Shown: in pieces, positions 11,413 to 26,800 of the stretch
Position numbering within the stretch: the stretch's first letter is position 1
How the letters are laid out: the number at the start of each line of letters is the position of its first letter
Assembly: GCA_037903475.1 (NCBI GenBank)
Contig: JBAJFG010000601.1
Location: 724,520-788,519, forward strand
Direction: 5' to 3'
DNA length: 64,000 nucleotides
Source of the DNA: Ancylostoma caninum
Taxonomy: Eukaryota; Nematoda; Chromadorea; Rhabditida; Ancylostomatidae
Notes under the pieces: model-generated
The model's database searches: none
The model's input: only the letters and a program-made list of their open reading frames with translations
What the model was told of the DNA's origin: nothing
Made by a program: the position numbers and the translations under genes

Positions 11413-14400
11413 GTATACGGCTCGAGCCACAAAAGATCAGCTGATCCCCTCCGCAGAGGATCGTTGCCATCCTGACCACGTCGCCTCTCGTGTTAAGCGT
11501 AAGTGTCTGTTCCTTAGCGGATTATCCCTCAGGAAAGGGATTAGCCACTACTGCGATTTGCCATATTGACTCTCGCACACGCACACACACCTCATCCTGT
11601 CAAGCCGTACATTCGCTCCTCTGCTTCCTGCCTCCCATGCAAGCCGGCTTTCCACGAGGTTTTTCGCAGGGTTTTTATCACCGTAATTTGCACATGTAAT
11701 TTTCATTCTGCAGTTGCTGCGAGCTAACATTTTCAAAGGTTTTGTGCTATTCATTGCTGTGGTATGGTATTTTCTTGACAATGACCAAATCTGCTGTGGC
11801 AGGTATCCATGAACTTTCTAGGAGGAGCTGAGATGCACCCAATTGTCAGTGCTGGACAAGTTCTTTAAACAAAAAATGAACTTAAATGCGGCGTGCTTCC
11901 AGTAAGTGACGACAGGTAGTGGTAACAGTAACAAAGCATATCTTTTAGTGCTTGAAAAACTACATAATCTAACCGTATCTGTGGGGAGTTTACAAGCAGA
12001 ACGTACCCAGAAACATGAGCCCGCAATGGAAGGAGCTCACCTACCGTTAAACCTGAAATGCGGGAGTTCCCTAAACCATAAATAGGTGATGATTTTGTTA
12101 ATTTCCCTAAATACATATTTTTATCCAGAAACTTCATGCCAGCAGGCTAGTAAGAAGATGTGTAATGAAAATATGAAAATACAGTATTATCTGTCCAGGG
12201 AACTCGTCCTTCCTGTTGTCGGGTCGGTGAACCGTTTACTACTTGAGAACTAAACGTCCTTATCATCCAACGTGGACGAATCTTTCCAACGGCGTGTGAT
12301 ATATCCTTCTTTTTACCCTCTCTTATCATCACTGACCGGTTGTGAGACTTGCTCGGACAAATTGTTCCCATTCCCTGAAAACTTGTCCGAATTAGAATAA
12401 TGGATACATTGGAAGCTCCCGTGCATGTTCGTGAATTCCTCTGCTGAAACTCAGTGTCGGGATTTGTGATCGTTTCCGGGAAGTTGACGTTTTTCCCTGC
12501 CTTTTCTAAAAAGGATGAGCTCTCTTATTGAAATGCTCATGTTGCTTACCAACGACTCCGTCAGTCAGCATTACCAAATTATAGCAAGGTTAGTAAGTTA
12601 TATCACATTTTGCTAGAAAATTTTTCCATTCTGAATGAGCGTGATGTTTGCCACATTCTGGGAACGTTCATGGATTCGCCACAGGAAAAACCATATCCTT
12701 CCCAGGAACGCTCATTAATCCCGCTAAGACTGAATTTGCATGACAGCCACTCATTCAATCGAGGAAATGTCTCGATTTTGTCCACCCATTGGATCGAGCG
12801 GAATTCATCATCATTCCACACAGTCCATACGTGTCCTCACGGTCGTCCACCAGCTAATACTGCTCGCTTCGTTATCAGGAGAAGAGGCCTGCGCTTTGAA
12901 CTTAATCTTTTTGCAGCTTTGGCATCAGAACATAATTGGCCGAAATGAGGACTGGCAGAATTACCAGAAAATGCACTTGTCTGTGCTACTTTAGGGGGGG
13001 GGGGGGCTTGGGGAGGGATGGACATACGGTGCCAAGATAGGCAAAAATATGTTGCACCGCCAGAACATTCCATAGACCAGAGAATCCATCGTTTAAGATT
13101 CAGGTAGCAGAATTCATGCGCCCTCTCGGGAAGCTCATAACATTCCCAGCGGGCAAGATTCCTCTTCAAAAATTGGTATATTGTGCTTCTCTGCAGGATG
13201 ATGTTTTTTGCATGCTTTGATGACATCTTAGGGGGTTCATCCCATTTCCCCAGAAATTTCTATGAAATCAATGCTCACTCGTGAGGTTTCTCAAACATTG
13301 TGAACGTCAGCATCAACCAAGGAAATTAACAAATTAAAAAAAGCCGAACTTCCTTCCTTTCTTTTGCAAAAGCGCTGTTTGGAAATTGAGTTTTCGTGCA
13401 ATAGTGCAATACATTTACCTTTCATCGAAACGTCGAAAAAGTTGGAGCGGAGGTTGAAAGTGGATTAGCTATAGTGGGAAAGGCAAAAGCAAAGCGGAGT
13501 CAAGTCAGCATTATAATATTCTTGCACTGGAATATAAAATACGTAAGTAAAATAGGTGCATTTATTGAAAGTTTTTTCGAAGTAAAAGTGAACTCCGTTA
13601 AAGGTGTACTTTGCGTACTTCATTTACATGGTGGTTGTACTAATATAGTAATATACACATGGGGATTGTTTGTGCGTGGATTTCGCGTAAAACGGCGAGC
13701 CTTTCGCATTGCGTTTGTTACCTATTTGAACATTTGCTTTGCTCTCTTTTGCGGCAATCAAAATTACTGTTCAAATTTCGCGCCCAATTCATTTGTCGTC
13801 GTATTTTGCTGTAGCTATATGTAGCAGGTTAGGATGGTGCATGATTGATGCGGTTTTTTCGCGACTTCTTTTCTCGTTAAAAACTAGTGCTTCTTAAATG
13901 GTGCTTTCATGGAAAGAATCCTGCTGTATTAGAGAAGATCCCATTAAAGATCGTAGCTACATTCGCCATCGCATGACCCACCACTTCGGAAAAGGGTGGA
14001 ATGCAGCAGATTGATTGAAGAAGTTCATAAGAAGTACTGTCTGCTCGTTTCGCTGCTGGAAATCGGTGGAAATTCGAATACTTTCTACTCTTCAGATTCA
14101 TGGGGACCCATTCAGTCAACGACCATGCTTTTCGGAGCTCTTTGAGAAGAAAAGCAATGGTCGATTGGCTCATATTGAATCTTCGGCTAGCATTTTCGTT
14201 GTCAAGATTTCGTCCTCTTACACGGCTGCCAAAGGTTCCTGGTCCTCAAAATTTGATCATGGACCATTTCTTTCTTAATCTGTGAGATTCGTCTCTCATG
14301 AATATGAATCTTCTTTCAACTTGGCTTTACTGGTTGTTCCTTCGCCAAAAAGTTCGTCGACATCACAAAATGCCAGTGCTCGTCCCACTCTTTCCCGAAG

Positions 14401-17400
14401 TGATGCAACAAATGATACCGAATGTGGATACAATTTTTTGATGGCAATTGAAAAAGGAATACTATTTAAATAGTGAAATCATTTAAAAGCGTTAATTTTC
14501 TATTAGAAAAGAAGGCGCACTAAATATGCACTAGACTAATACAATGCACATGATTTGCAGTACTATAATGCTTAATACATATTTGTATAAGGCGAATTTT
14601 CGTGATTCGTTGGCGGTCGCGTCGGTTTCTGCTCCATCGGCGCACTCAAGCCTCTGAAGAAGGCGATTTTCCAGAACTTTGGGCAATAAATCAGTTATTA
14701 ACTTAGTGTGTGGCTTACCAAAAAATTAAGACAAATTAACCACATATTAGCTTTCCGTTATTGTTGAGAAATTCTATAACAATTTTTAAATATAACACTT
14801 TTGAGGACCAAGGTGAAAAAAGGGATAGGATTTCTTCAGACCTCTACACGGTGTTCTGACATTTCGAAGCCACTTCAAATAATAAATCATGGATTTCCGC
14901 AGGGAATCTCAGGCATACGTGCTCTTCCTTTGAAGCCCGGCTTTTATGACGTGAAACCTTCAAAAAAATGTCCGTAGGCTGCTTCCAACCATCGAGGGCA
15001 TTTGCGTCCTTTTCATTTCGCCTCCGGTGCTTCCGCATCTAACAATACTCTCTGGACGCTAACTGTAACCTTAGTTCTGGTATTGGTAATAGAACCCGCG
15101 CAAGTTGCTCATGGATGATATCACTGTTGTATGGAAATGACGAGGGTCTTATGCCTCTTATTTCTCTTCCTGGATCTAATGTCGCTTCTTCCTCTTCCTG
15201 GTTCCACTCATAACAACGACTATACTTGGAGTTTGCTCGCATTTAAAATAATGATAACCCTCAAACGTAATTATAGCTCAGAAGTACTGCGATGCGTTCA
15301 AGTACAAGAACATAATAGCTTCTCAAAGGACATATTTGTGCGAGTTTTCCAAAGGCCAGCTGGTCTTGCTCCCCACACGTCAACGATCCCTATGGCTTGC
15401 TCGCCTTACTCTCTTTCTCGAATAACCAAGCGTTATTGAACTACTTAATATTGAAATGAGGAAAATAATAGTAAGAATTTACTACATTTTCCACAGTGGA
15501 ACCGTGTGAATAGTCAGAAAATGGGCGTTCGGACTACAGTCGTGACCAGAAGCATGAACGGGGTTCCTGCTTCAGAGGCTCAACAGCATCTAGATTCGGA
15601 CGTCTTGAAAGCTTTCAACTTCTAGATTTCTGAATGATTCGCAGTTGCTGAGTGATGTCACGTGAAAAATGTTGTTTTTAACTCTCCAAATTACCCATAC
15701 CCTGGAATTTTTCCTTGCTTCCGACTTCCTAACTTTTGTTCTGACGCTGTACTTCTACTTCTCTTTGTTCGGGATGCAAATGGCACCATTCTTCGAATAT
15801 TGCGTAGGAGTAAGGGGCACTATTTTCGGTCTGCGACGGAGGCGAACGTCCCCGTTTTTGCGTCGGTTGACTCTTACATGGCTCTAGTGTAATGCGCGGT
15901 TTTCTGGATGCGTACATACATATATCAGCATGTATATCATCATATGTCTTATACTCTTGCCCTCGCATTTCTAAAAGTTTATTCTTTTTTGTTGTGCTAA
16001 CATTTATTGCACTTCCAGTTGTTGCTCATTGTAGGTGCACCTAAAGTGCATGAAATAAATATATAAGTAAACAAACAAATGAATATACCATAAGTAACGG
16101 TCTATGTAAGACCCAGCCACCTTCTTTACATTTTTTCTCAATCATTTCACTGTCACTAAGCCTTCATCTGTTTTGAAGACTTCTATATCTACCAATGTGT
16201 TTCTTTTTTGCCTGTTTTTTGCTCTTAGGTTATGACTTTTTTGTTCTTCTGGAACCTATTTTGTCTGTCATCTTAGGGGGTACTCAAGTAAATAAATAGA
16301 CACCAATATGAAGCTCAGTTTATTGCACATTTTTTATGCTTAGCTAGGTGAAATGGAAAATTCACTTCACTCGACTGCTCGTATACTTTTATTGACTTCG
16401 CCACTCCTTGTTTACGCTTTTTACTTCACTACCTCTGCTGACACGCACTCCTTTATTCATGAGACTAGTAAAATCCTTATAAATTTTGATGGTTTCCTGT
16501 GGAACCACTAATGAGAGGTGTTACACCAGGAGGGGCCAAGCAAGCAGTAGGCGGAAAGGGAGTTGGAGGGGGGATAATTTAGAAAAGGTCATAGGCTTCA
16601 CCTTGGAAGCTTAATCCATGTCTAATCCTATGCGTAGGCATCAGTTTAAGAGTTTATAAGAATGCCCCCCCCCCTCTTTACTCCCTTTTCCCCGCGTCGT
16701 ACATCCATTCTGTTTCAAGCCCCGAAATCGGTCAAGTATAAAATCTATTATTAGCTCAACGTTCTTGATCTGAGCATTTGCTGTATTTACTTTTTGAAGG
16801 ACATACAGCTCAATAGTCCTATCTGACTCACTCGACTTCATTTGGACTTCTTTTGTTCAATCCAATTCTCGATTACACCTGTTTACTTAGTGTTTTCTTG
16901 CTGTACATATTTAAGCTACGGTGCAGTTATTCTAGCAGAGAAGTACAACCGCCACGAAGTTCTTGCCTAGGACTTTCTTGACTATTTCCTCTTCCAGCCC
17001 TTCTCATAGCTAATGTTTCATTCTATCCCTGCTTAATAGAAGCGTGGTGGGCGAACGGGTTCCATAAAAACGTGAGCTCGCTGGCACGCAGAGCTGCCCT
17101 TAGGAAGCGCTACGGAAGAAGGGGTAATCTTCCCGGAATGTTCCTGAAACGCAATTTTTCTCGTTTTATTGCTTTGCTTCGGTGAAAAACAAACATAAAA
17201 AGTAACTAACAACAGCGTTTCAAGTGGAGCTGTGGAGCACTTTCTGCACTGCATTCGTTAACGAGATTGCTTGCGTCTTGCATGAAATTAAGGAAACAAG
17301 GAAACAAGTCGCAATGCATTCTGTGTCGACCATCGTTTCTGGAAATGGATCCAATTTCACAGCCTCTACAGCATCAGTCCTTGTCTGTGCCCATGTCTTC

Positions 17401-17747
17401 GGCTCTCCGTGGTGCGTCTCGGCTTTGAGGCGAACAGATCGATCTGTGAAGCCTTCGAATAACTCGACGTTGTCGTGTTATTCACTTCGTAGCATTATAC
17501 GAGGTGTTAGAAGGGCTCACCCCCTCGTCCATCCTGGATGCGATGGATGGGACGGGGGATATTCATCTAACGCAAATTAGCATCGCAAACTCGCCTCCTC
17601 CATATTACATTAGCGATTAGCGGTCTCGCACTCTCTTCCCATTTCCTCACCTCGTAGCGAGAGCAATCTGTGCCATAGCCACATCCGCATTCCGAGAAGA
17701 ATCCTCATGTAATCACAACTCACGTCCTCTAACAGGTAGCTGCCCAG
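11413..17747. other. No gene recognised upstream of the GPCR
   Basis: No supported exon was found. It should include the GPCR promoter and any 5' UTR exon, but I cannot locate a start site. Long mononucleotide runs occur near 12993 (G) and 16664 (C). A 116-codon frame at 13474-13824 is AT-rich, Phe/Cys-rich and unrecognised. Confidence 0.4.
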
Positions 17748-17888
17748 ATGATAGACAATGAGGAGGACGCGTCATGCTATATGGTCGAGGAACGGGCGTT
17801 CGAGTACGACTACGACGAGGAGTTCGACTGGGAGAATATGACCGCAGCGCAGTGCAACTGCTCCCATCCATTGCACAAATTTCTGGAG
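17748..17888 (+). CDS. GPCR exon 1: acidic extracellular N-terminus
   Basis: The exon has 47 codons from ATG to a GTATGT donor and ends in phase 0. The protein is acidic (YDYDEEFDWEN) with two N-glycosylation sequons, as expected of an extracellular tail. The ATG lies 13 bases after a CCTCTAACAG acceptor-like site at 17726-17735, so either a spliced leader or an upstream 5' UTR exon could attach there. No signal peptide is seen, which is usual for this family. Confidence 0.72.
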
Positions 17889-20800
17889 GTATGTATGCGG
17901 CTTAAAACAGAGTATTGAAGGGTTAACTTATTTATCCGATGTACGGTTGTACAAATGTGCCATCTAAAGTCGTAGAATTCACTAATTAACCAGATAAACT
18001 TAACAAGTAAACTCATTAGAACACAGCTACCACAAAAAACTGTAAACCCAGCAACTCGCTAGGCCTTCAAATAAATAGGTTACTAGATTTAGTCAAGGAA
18101 TGAGAGAATATCCCTCACTCCAGTTGCTAAATGACTTCCAATTAGGTACTCCATTCCTGGGAGGGTAAAGAAATGCGAACAGTTCGTGAGGAAATGCCAA
18201 AAATTATTTAGCTGTCTTTGTGGCCGATGTGATGAAGCGGTTCATTGGGATTCAGTTTTGCTCGTGAACGAGCCTTCACAGATTGCCTAAGACTGATTAG
18301 CCTGAATATTTCTTCATAAAATGAGAGTTGACGTTAGAAAAAATATCAATAACCCTTAGCAAAGAAAGGAAAACTCCTATGCCACGATTTAGAACCAAAT
18401 CGAAGTTTTTCACGCAATTTTCCTAAGAAATTTTTTGACTAGTATTAGTCTATCAATTTTAGCATAGCATGTTCGCCGAAAAAAAAACTACAGTCTGCCT
18501 CCTTTAAAACCTGCGAGCCAAACGCAATGTCGAGTTGAAAGCGCCTCCTAGTCATAACTCTGGTAATTATGAACCATTTGGAATGAAGATCACATTGGCG
18601 GAATCGCCACAATCTGTTCCACCTTGACAAGCTTTACAAAGTTTGAAATCCTCAAAATTTTTGCACTTTCTGTGACGTCACACTAGGGGTAGTGACGACC
18701 ATGTGTGCGTTGACACTCGCATAGTAACTGTCCCCCCTACCACCGACTCGCCGCCGCAGTCTCAGGAAATCTTGGGAAGCTGAACGTTTTTGAGGGGAAC
18801 TCTCCAGTCAAAATGAAAATGCACTATTGACACAATTCTTTTTTTGGGTACTGAGCTTCGAAATTTCAAAATTTGCACAGTTTTCACTGGAACTTGCAAT
18901 ATGAACAACCTTCTTTTTCACAGGATGAATATTTAAGATGTTTTCACGAGTAATATGACAAATGAGCATGAATTCAATTTTTGTAGAATATTCATGTTTT
19001 GTAATTTCGACAAAAATTCACGGTTTCGAAGTTATAAAATCATTTCTAGGCGGGCGATGCTATTTGCTATCCAGGATCGAATGTCAGTGTTTGCTACATT
19101 CTTTACGAAATGTTCACATTTTTTTTCTGCGATTCTTGCTTGGCTTGTTTCGAACGGGAAGCCGAGCTTTTATTGTGACCTTGAGTACTCATAGTTTTCA
19201 TATTTCTGGTCATGATTTCTTCTGGGATCAAACGAGTAAAAATAAAAATTTGGTCCCTTTAGACCCAACATAGACGAGTTTCTGTCTAATCGGGAATTTT
19301 ATCCTTTATGGTAGTACTGTGTCCTTCGCTTTTCCATATTTACATGAATTATCATATCTATGTAACGGTCACGTGACAACTAAAAAAAGCGACACCCAGC
19401 TGGTACCAAAGCTGGTACACTGGAGGAAAGTGACGTCCCCAAACATTTTAACTAGTCACGCAACCTGTTGTAACCTCACGCTCAATTCTCGAATGTCAGA
19501 CAAGGTCAAATTTGTTTCAGGAATTTGCTCTGCCAACAGATGTGCACTTATACTGCGTCTGAGTAAAAAAATTCAACCAGAAATAATTGATTGGACATGT
19601 GGTACAAATGATAATTAGAAAAGATCTCACAAAAGAGATTTAAAAAATTGACAGTAAATTCAAAAGACATAGCAGATTTGTAGAATTCTTGATTCATATT
19701 TATTATTCGCATTTTTATTGATTGTTCAGTTTTCGCTCCTTGTATAACTAGACAATTTCTTTTTTTGCTCATTGGATATCATGAAAACATAGATCTCGTC
19801 GAGTTGTCTTGATATTCACTGTTCACAGTGATTTGGAATCCGACCTAGTTGGACAGTGACTATTCGGAAATCGAATCGAATTAGTCGAGTCAAACGTCTA
19901 CCATGACCTATGTACGAAAACAAAATACTGAAATAGGTTCCCTTCTCCGCCCATAAGTAAGGTGAAGGAGACTTACTATTTACATAAGTTGCACATATCT
20001 CACATAATAAACATGAAAAAAAAATCAGAAAAAAGTACAAGAAAAAACGAAAATGTGATTCTTTTTGCCTCTACTTCCAAACGAATCACATTTTTAGTCC
20101 CCCCCCCCAAGGCTCATATCTCTGAAGTGCTTAGCTATTATTGTGCCAAAACAATTTGATTTCTAGTCCCCCCCCCCCTCCCGAGGCTCATATCTCTGAA
20201 GTGCTTAGCTATTATTGTGCCAAAAGTACAATCAAGGAAATTTACTTGAATTCACAGTCTATCTAAAATTAGAGGAGGTCAAACACTAAGAAGGTATTGT
20301 ACTCTGTTTTGATAAATCGGTACTTAGCGTCTGTGACATAGCGTTGCTTCTGAGCAAGTGGCACATGGAAGAAGAGCTTCCATTCTGGTGACGAGTAGTT
20401 TAGTGAATAAGTGAGATTATTTATTGCAATGAGAGCAACAAAAAGGAAAAAAACAAGGAACAAAGGAAATACTCCACTACTTTCTTCCCTTAAAAGGAGA
20501 AAGGAAAAAGAGTGCATACCCTTCCTCCGAACTAATCAGTATGAGGGAAAAGTTGTTTACTGGTAAAGAAAACTTGCTATTTTCTCGTTAAAAAAGCCGG
20601 CGTTGTTTAAGTAATGTATTTGGTACTTTTTTGTTTGCGTTGTAGGGTACAAGCTCTTTGGACCTGTTCCGGGAACTTTTCGAGCAATGCAATACATAGA
20701 TTCCGATATGCAACATCTGCACAGCATCTTTTTGAGAGGCCAATTTCGAGAGCCAAATTTAGTTGCATGGATATGACAGGAATCCATCCTCACATGCAAA

Positions 20801-23800
20801 GTAGAAAGCGATCCGTTCTCGTCATCTCTGTATCGGTGGCACCATTAAATTCTATTTTTGCCTACTGGGGGAGAATATACTGCAGATTTATTCATTTATT
20901 TGCTCATTAGCAGCCCATTGGCCCGCCATACCAGTGTGAAAAGAAGCAAGACTAAACAACATAAAAACGACGAGACTTCATAGGAAAGGTCGCAGATGAG
21001 TCAAAATTTCTCATTTACAGAATTTTAGCTGAGTTACTTAATTTGCTAGCTGAAAACGAGCAGTTGAAGGATTGCCCTTGCAAACTTTCAGAAAACTTAC
21101 CAAGAAAACCTGGTAAATACCATTAAATCCATGAATATGTCCATACTTTTCCACCGTTAGCTTTGGATTTGAACTGATCAATTGATTAGATATGTTAGTG
21201 GTGACTGATGTAATTCCAGTTTGTTTTACTTATTTCCGTTTGACCTCAGTCGGCATCTTCAAACTCATGAATGAGTCAAATAAAACAGATCGTTAAAATT
21301 TCTAAAAATCACTTAAGACAGGTCAACTGAGGCATAGTTCAGACATATCCTCAGGAAAAAGCGTTTGGTCTAGTCGGGACTTCCATAAACTTGTTGGAAC
21401 TCATTCTGCTAGAATGAAGAAACTGGTCAACCAGAGGGCATATTTTATAGATGTATGCAAAGGTTCTGTTTTTCTGTTAAAGTTTCTAATTGGCAGCGAA
21501 GCGATCCTTCGAAAGGCACGACTAAAATGCAGTTTTATTCTATTTTCGTGATCAATTATTCCCTATTCTAGGCTTTTTACCCACACATTCCGCAAACAGT
21601 TAATCGGTCCCTATACATATTTAACAAAACCTCGTGAATACTTCCTATGTTGCCCCTAACGAAGCCAATAACGATTTTCCAAGGGATGTCCTTCCCAGGA
21701 TGTACATAGGGGAGAAAACAACAAGTGAGGAGCGCATCTGACTCATCTCAATTTAGGTATGCGTGAGCAGCTGCGCCAGTGCTCCGGACACGCTGCTCTT
21801 CGGCCTCACGGAAGAGGAACTGTTCGAAGCCGCGTTGCCAGCGCTGATGTACCTGATCGTGTTCCTCGTCGGCACTGTTGGAAATGCAATGGTATAGCTA
21901 TTGTAGAGCATATTTCAAGGAACATGGAATTATAAAAAAAGGAGAAAGGGCGAAAAATTCCGGGAAATTTGTTGCCAGGGTTTCGGATAGTGAAGGCTTG
22001 AATACATAGAGATTCACTTACCTTTTATACCTTTTCGGTAATTCTGTTTTCATGTGTTTTCTGTAGTCCTAGGGTTTCATGTGCATCTCATGCGCTGTGA
22101 CGCTGAGAATTAATGGAATTTGTTCAGATCTCCGACTGTTTAGGACCTATATTTTAGAACTAAGGCAAATTTCAGGCCCTACTGCAAAACGACGTTACTG
22201 TTGAGCGAATTATGAGCAAAAACAAGTGAAAACAACTTGCGAAGAGGCTTTTAAGTTGTTGAACCCTGCAAAATAGTTTGGCGTCATCACCACTTCCGAA
22301 AACTAGTTAACGACAGGCTTTTCATTTTGCAGCTATTATACCAGAAATTTCCGCACGCAGCCGTTTGCCAGCTCCCCATTATACAACGTTTTTATTGGTT
22401 CTGTGGTGATAATAGTGCTAATCAACCGTCATTTTTCAAACTCGGCTGAGGTACGCAGCACAGTGAGAGCGCACCATATGAGTTAGTGAAGCCCGTACAA
22501 GCTTAGAGGGATAGTATATCACAGTTTCCCGGCAATCCACATTTGATCACGCGTACAAAATGCGTGCGTCGGTAAAGTGCCTCCATTTAGATGTTTTGTT
22601 GTCATTTCATGTTGATCAGTGTCTACAGAAAATGGCGCGGAACTAAATGACTGCGTCTGACGCGAAATTTATTCCAAACACCTGGTAGAAATTGCTTTTC
22701 CATTGAATTTTGTTGCAAGAAGCTGAGAAAATAACTGCACATTTCATCCATTTTGGCGCTTGAAACTATTTGGTTAGGAAGAAACCAACAAAGTAGTCGA
22801 AAAAGAAGTGCTGACTAAAAATTTATTCACAATAAATGTTCTACCGTATCAACACTGTGTCGTGGGTGAAGAATATCCCTGTATCCCTCTACACATACTC
22901 TCCCTTACATATCCAGAGCAATGGCGGACGCACGAGGGAAGAGGGGGGGGGGGAGAGAGCGGTGATTTTTGAAACTACTTTATAAAATAGATAAAAGTGT
23001 TGTGTAAGTCTATTTTTGCTGTTTATTATCATTATTATTTTCAAATTTTTTCGCTGATTATCCAAAATAAGATTAATATTTTTAATTTTTTATTGCGTCT
23101 GAGTCCACGGGTCGCAGAGTTGCCATTTTCCCCACCTTCCCCTTTGACTGGCAATTCCTTCGCCTGGTACTGATATCCACTTTTCCTAATATCTGAAGTT
23201 GTTTATTTGCTACTGTGGTTCGCCTAACTCAGCCACACAGCCACCCAGTAATGGATCGATTCTGCAAAAATTACTCCTTCATAAGTTTTGCCTTGCTTTT
23301 TTTAGGAACTAAGAACTGCTCGTTCGCTTTTACTCGATAGAAAACTTGATGTATTTATAAGCTGCACTAGCCGCATACGTTTACAGTCCTTATTCTAGCT
23401 GGAAAAAGGTATCCAGAGAAATTGTTTGTTTAGTTATGCAGAACTCATCAAAAAGCTATTGGTTTGCGTCACAGGCCTAAGCACGTTAATCCAGGTGGTC
23501 ATATTGAGATTGAGAAGCCCGCAAACACTTTTTCGTGCTAGGATAATTCTGTGTAACATTTGGGTCGAAGGGAATGCATGAAATGCACGTGGATGCTGCC
23601 TTTGTAGACGAGTAGCTCCACCACCACTCTACTGGATTCAAGGGATTCGTAGGAAAAACAAGATGTGGGGTCCCTGATGCTCTAAAGGGCAACCACCTCC
23701 GTGAGGTTCAGCATTCAGGATTCTCGGGAAGATTACACACGATCCTTTAGTGAATTTCCCGGAACAACGTAACTTCCAAATTTGGGAAGAATCCTCCCTT

Positions 23801-26800
23801 TTTGCGAGTAACTCTTTCATATCAGTTGTTCAGGTGATCTTCGTGGTAAATCGCTTCAAGCGGATGCGAAACGTCACCAACGTCTTCTTGGCGTCGCTGA
23901 GCACCGCCGACTTGTGCCTCATCTGGTTCTGCGTTCCAATTATGGTGAACTCTTTGCATTGGTGTTGTTCTTCGTGTCCATTAGCTATTTCGTGATTTCA
24001 GTTCGTCAAGTACATGTCCCACACGTGGTTTATGGGTCGATTCGCGTGCTACTCAGTGCACTACATTCAGCAATTTACTTGTTTTTGTTCCGTTCTCACA
24101 ATGACTATGATTTCCTTCGAAAGGTTCGTTTCAATTAAGGCAATTTTGGCCCATTAAAGCTAGTGAGCCACCTATCGCCATACATCTTCGCTCGCCTTTT
24201 AGTAGAGGCTCGGATTCGGACAGATTATTTGTCACTTACACTATGTTACATATACCGTTTGGAGTTGAGCTGACCAGCAAACGTAGAAGTAAACTAATTT
24301 GACATGAGATCATTATAGGTATCTCGCCATCGCGTATCCAATGCGGAACATGTGGCTCTCTTCAATCGGGAGAGCAAAAAAGGTGAGAAATCTAGACTTC
24401 AAACAATTAGCAGTTCTAATAAGACTAGTTTCACAGGTGATTCTGTTGATCTGGCTTCTTTCCGCTGTCCTTGCCATCCCAACAGCGATTCGCATCGACT
24501 ACGAGACAAACATATCCCTGTCTGGTCATAGGGTTCACTGGTGCAGGAGAAGGTCAGTTCTAGGTATTGTAGACGTCTGCCTTCCCCAGATGTGCCTGGG
24601 AGGCATTGAATTCTAAGGAGGAATAGACTAAAAGGACACAACGTGTTGGGCGTTGGGTAATTCCGAAAATTCCTCCGAGTTCAACATTTTGCTCTTAAAC
24701 GAGGTATAGGCGGCTGTAGCTGCTCATACCCGCACGTCGCGCTACACTATAATATCTATGGAGAATGAGAATGATGGGCCCGTAGTAAAGTGTCCAGTGC
24801 GATTATCGCACATCGCCTTCAGGGCGATGATCGCACTTCGCGTTGGAGAGGAGTATGGTGATCATCGCCATGGTGAATCGGACAGGTCGTACATGAAAAG
24901 TGATCAAATATACCTGTTTCACGTATTCCCACATCAGTTCCGAGACTGTTTTAGCGTGTGAGACAGTTACGAACCCGTGCTACCAACAAACTAGAACGAG
25001 TACGACTTGTCAGAAGCACCAGAAGCACCTCTGTGCTTCTGATAACTCGTACACGTTGAGCTTGTTCTGTGCTGTGATACGAAAATCAACATGCTTGAGT
25101 CCGTAGGCTCAGGTGCATTCTGTGCAATTCGCGCATCTGATCATACGTACCTTCACACCATCACCACACTTCGAGTGAGATGCTCCGAGTACTTCACTCG
25201 ACGTCTCTTCGCCCCGCACACTATCTAGTCGCCAAACGATGGCGATCATCGCCCTCCAGGGCGATGAGATCAGCGCCCCGCACACACGTGCTCGCAGCAC
25301 CGCCACGGTTGGTGATGATCTTCCATTCCTCAGTGTTGGAAGGTCGTCGCGCATGCGATCATCGCCCCAAATGAGGCGACGAGTTGTGCAGGCAGCTGAT
25401 CTCACCGCCATGACACTTTACTACGGGCCATGATCTCAGTGAAGATACTTATCTATGGAGGATACTCAGATAGGTACAATACCGTCGGTAATCTTTGGAA
25501 AAAAGACGAAAAAGACGCAAAGGCGCGTCTTTTGCGTCTTTTTACTATAACTCAGCTCAGAGCAGAGATATCCGCATAAATTTATACATTTTTGGAATCA
25601 GCGTCTCGAGATCTATAAGATGGTGCCGTGGTGGTTTTCGGATGCGTTCAAGTTTATGCCCTCAGCGCATTGGCACCCAGAATTTCATGGGAAACTAAAA
25701 AAATACGGAGCAACACACAAGTTTTTGGAGCCAATCTTAATAAAATGTTAATGTATTGATGAAATGGCAGCACTGGAACGAAGTTTCAATACTTTCGCTT
25801 CATTTGGTATACTTCGAGATTTTCGGAAATTTGCTAAATTAGCGCCTTGTAACTACAGAAGGGTAAGAGCTGGCGAGCTCTTGCTAAGCAAGGTCAAAGT
25901 TATTTTTCTTGTCGATATGCCGAACCTTTCAAAACTGGCATGAGGCTCCAGCATTTGTGAATAAAACGTCTTTTATATTGCACCGCATACCTCGTCACAT
26001 CTCATGGTACAGTAATGAGGGAGTCACAGCATCCCAACCAGAAGGGCTATGAAAGCAGAATTCCACCACGCAATACAACACATCTTGATGTTTTAGAATG
26101 TGCAAGCTCACTGGAATTCATCCATCCATTTTTTAGTTTCGAACCTCTGAAATTTCAAGATTTCCACTACTGCAGCTGAAAACACACGAGTAGAAGACTT
26201 GATAAGCAGCTATATGAGCCGGTGACCAGATTTTTCGTCTCAGCCTGACATGATCTTTCAACTATTCAAGAAACAACAGCTTTCGACTCATGTCATTTTT
26301 TGGCTCTTTTTTTGCCACCTGGTCAACAATGACTGGACACCAGATGCTATATAATCCGAGCCTCGGGGAGAAGGGCTGACGTGAGGGGACCAATGCCAAA
26401 AGGTGGCGTGCGGCCGGAGCGACTGAGATGGGGGGTTCTGGTCGTCCGGGGGTTGCGGGTCCTGCCACGAAAATTCGAAAGCTGCTTCTAGGTTCTAAAG
26501 TAGCACTCTTCAATGAAGAGATAGAGCTGCGGGAATTTTACCATCGAGTTCAGCATCGAATTCTCGATCAAGATTTCTAGGTCCTGTGCTAGATCTTGGA
26601 TGCGTGCAAGCTCATGCCCTCGGGGGATTAGCGTCCAGAACTTCATTGGAAACTAAATTATTAAGGGTAAGACACAAGCTTTTGCTGCGAATGTTAATAA
26701 AGTGACAAAACCCCGCTTCCACAACCTCTCTGGTTGGGACATTATGAGGCTCTCAATGCGGTCCCATGTTATGTGACGTAATGTAAGGTGTGGTCTGAAG

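Noticed and set aside
13474..13824. 116-codon frame with possible membrane character
   Set aside because: Phe/Val/Cys-rich from T-rich DNA, no recognised motif, and no splice or promoter context; not enough to call a gene.
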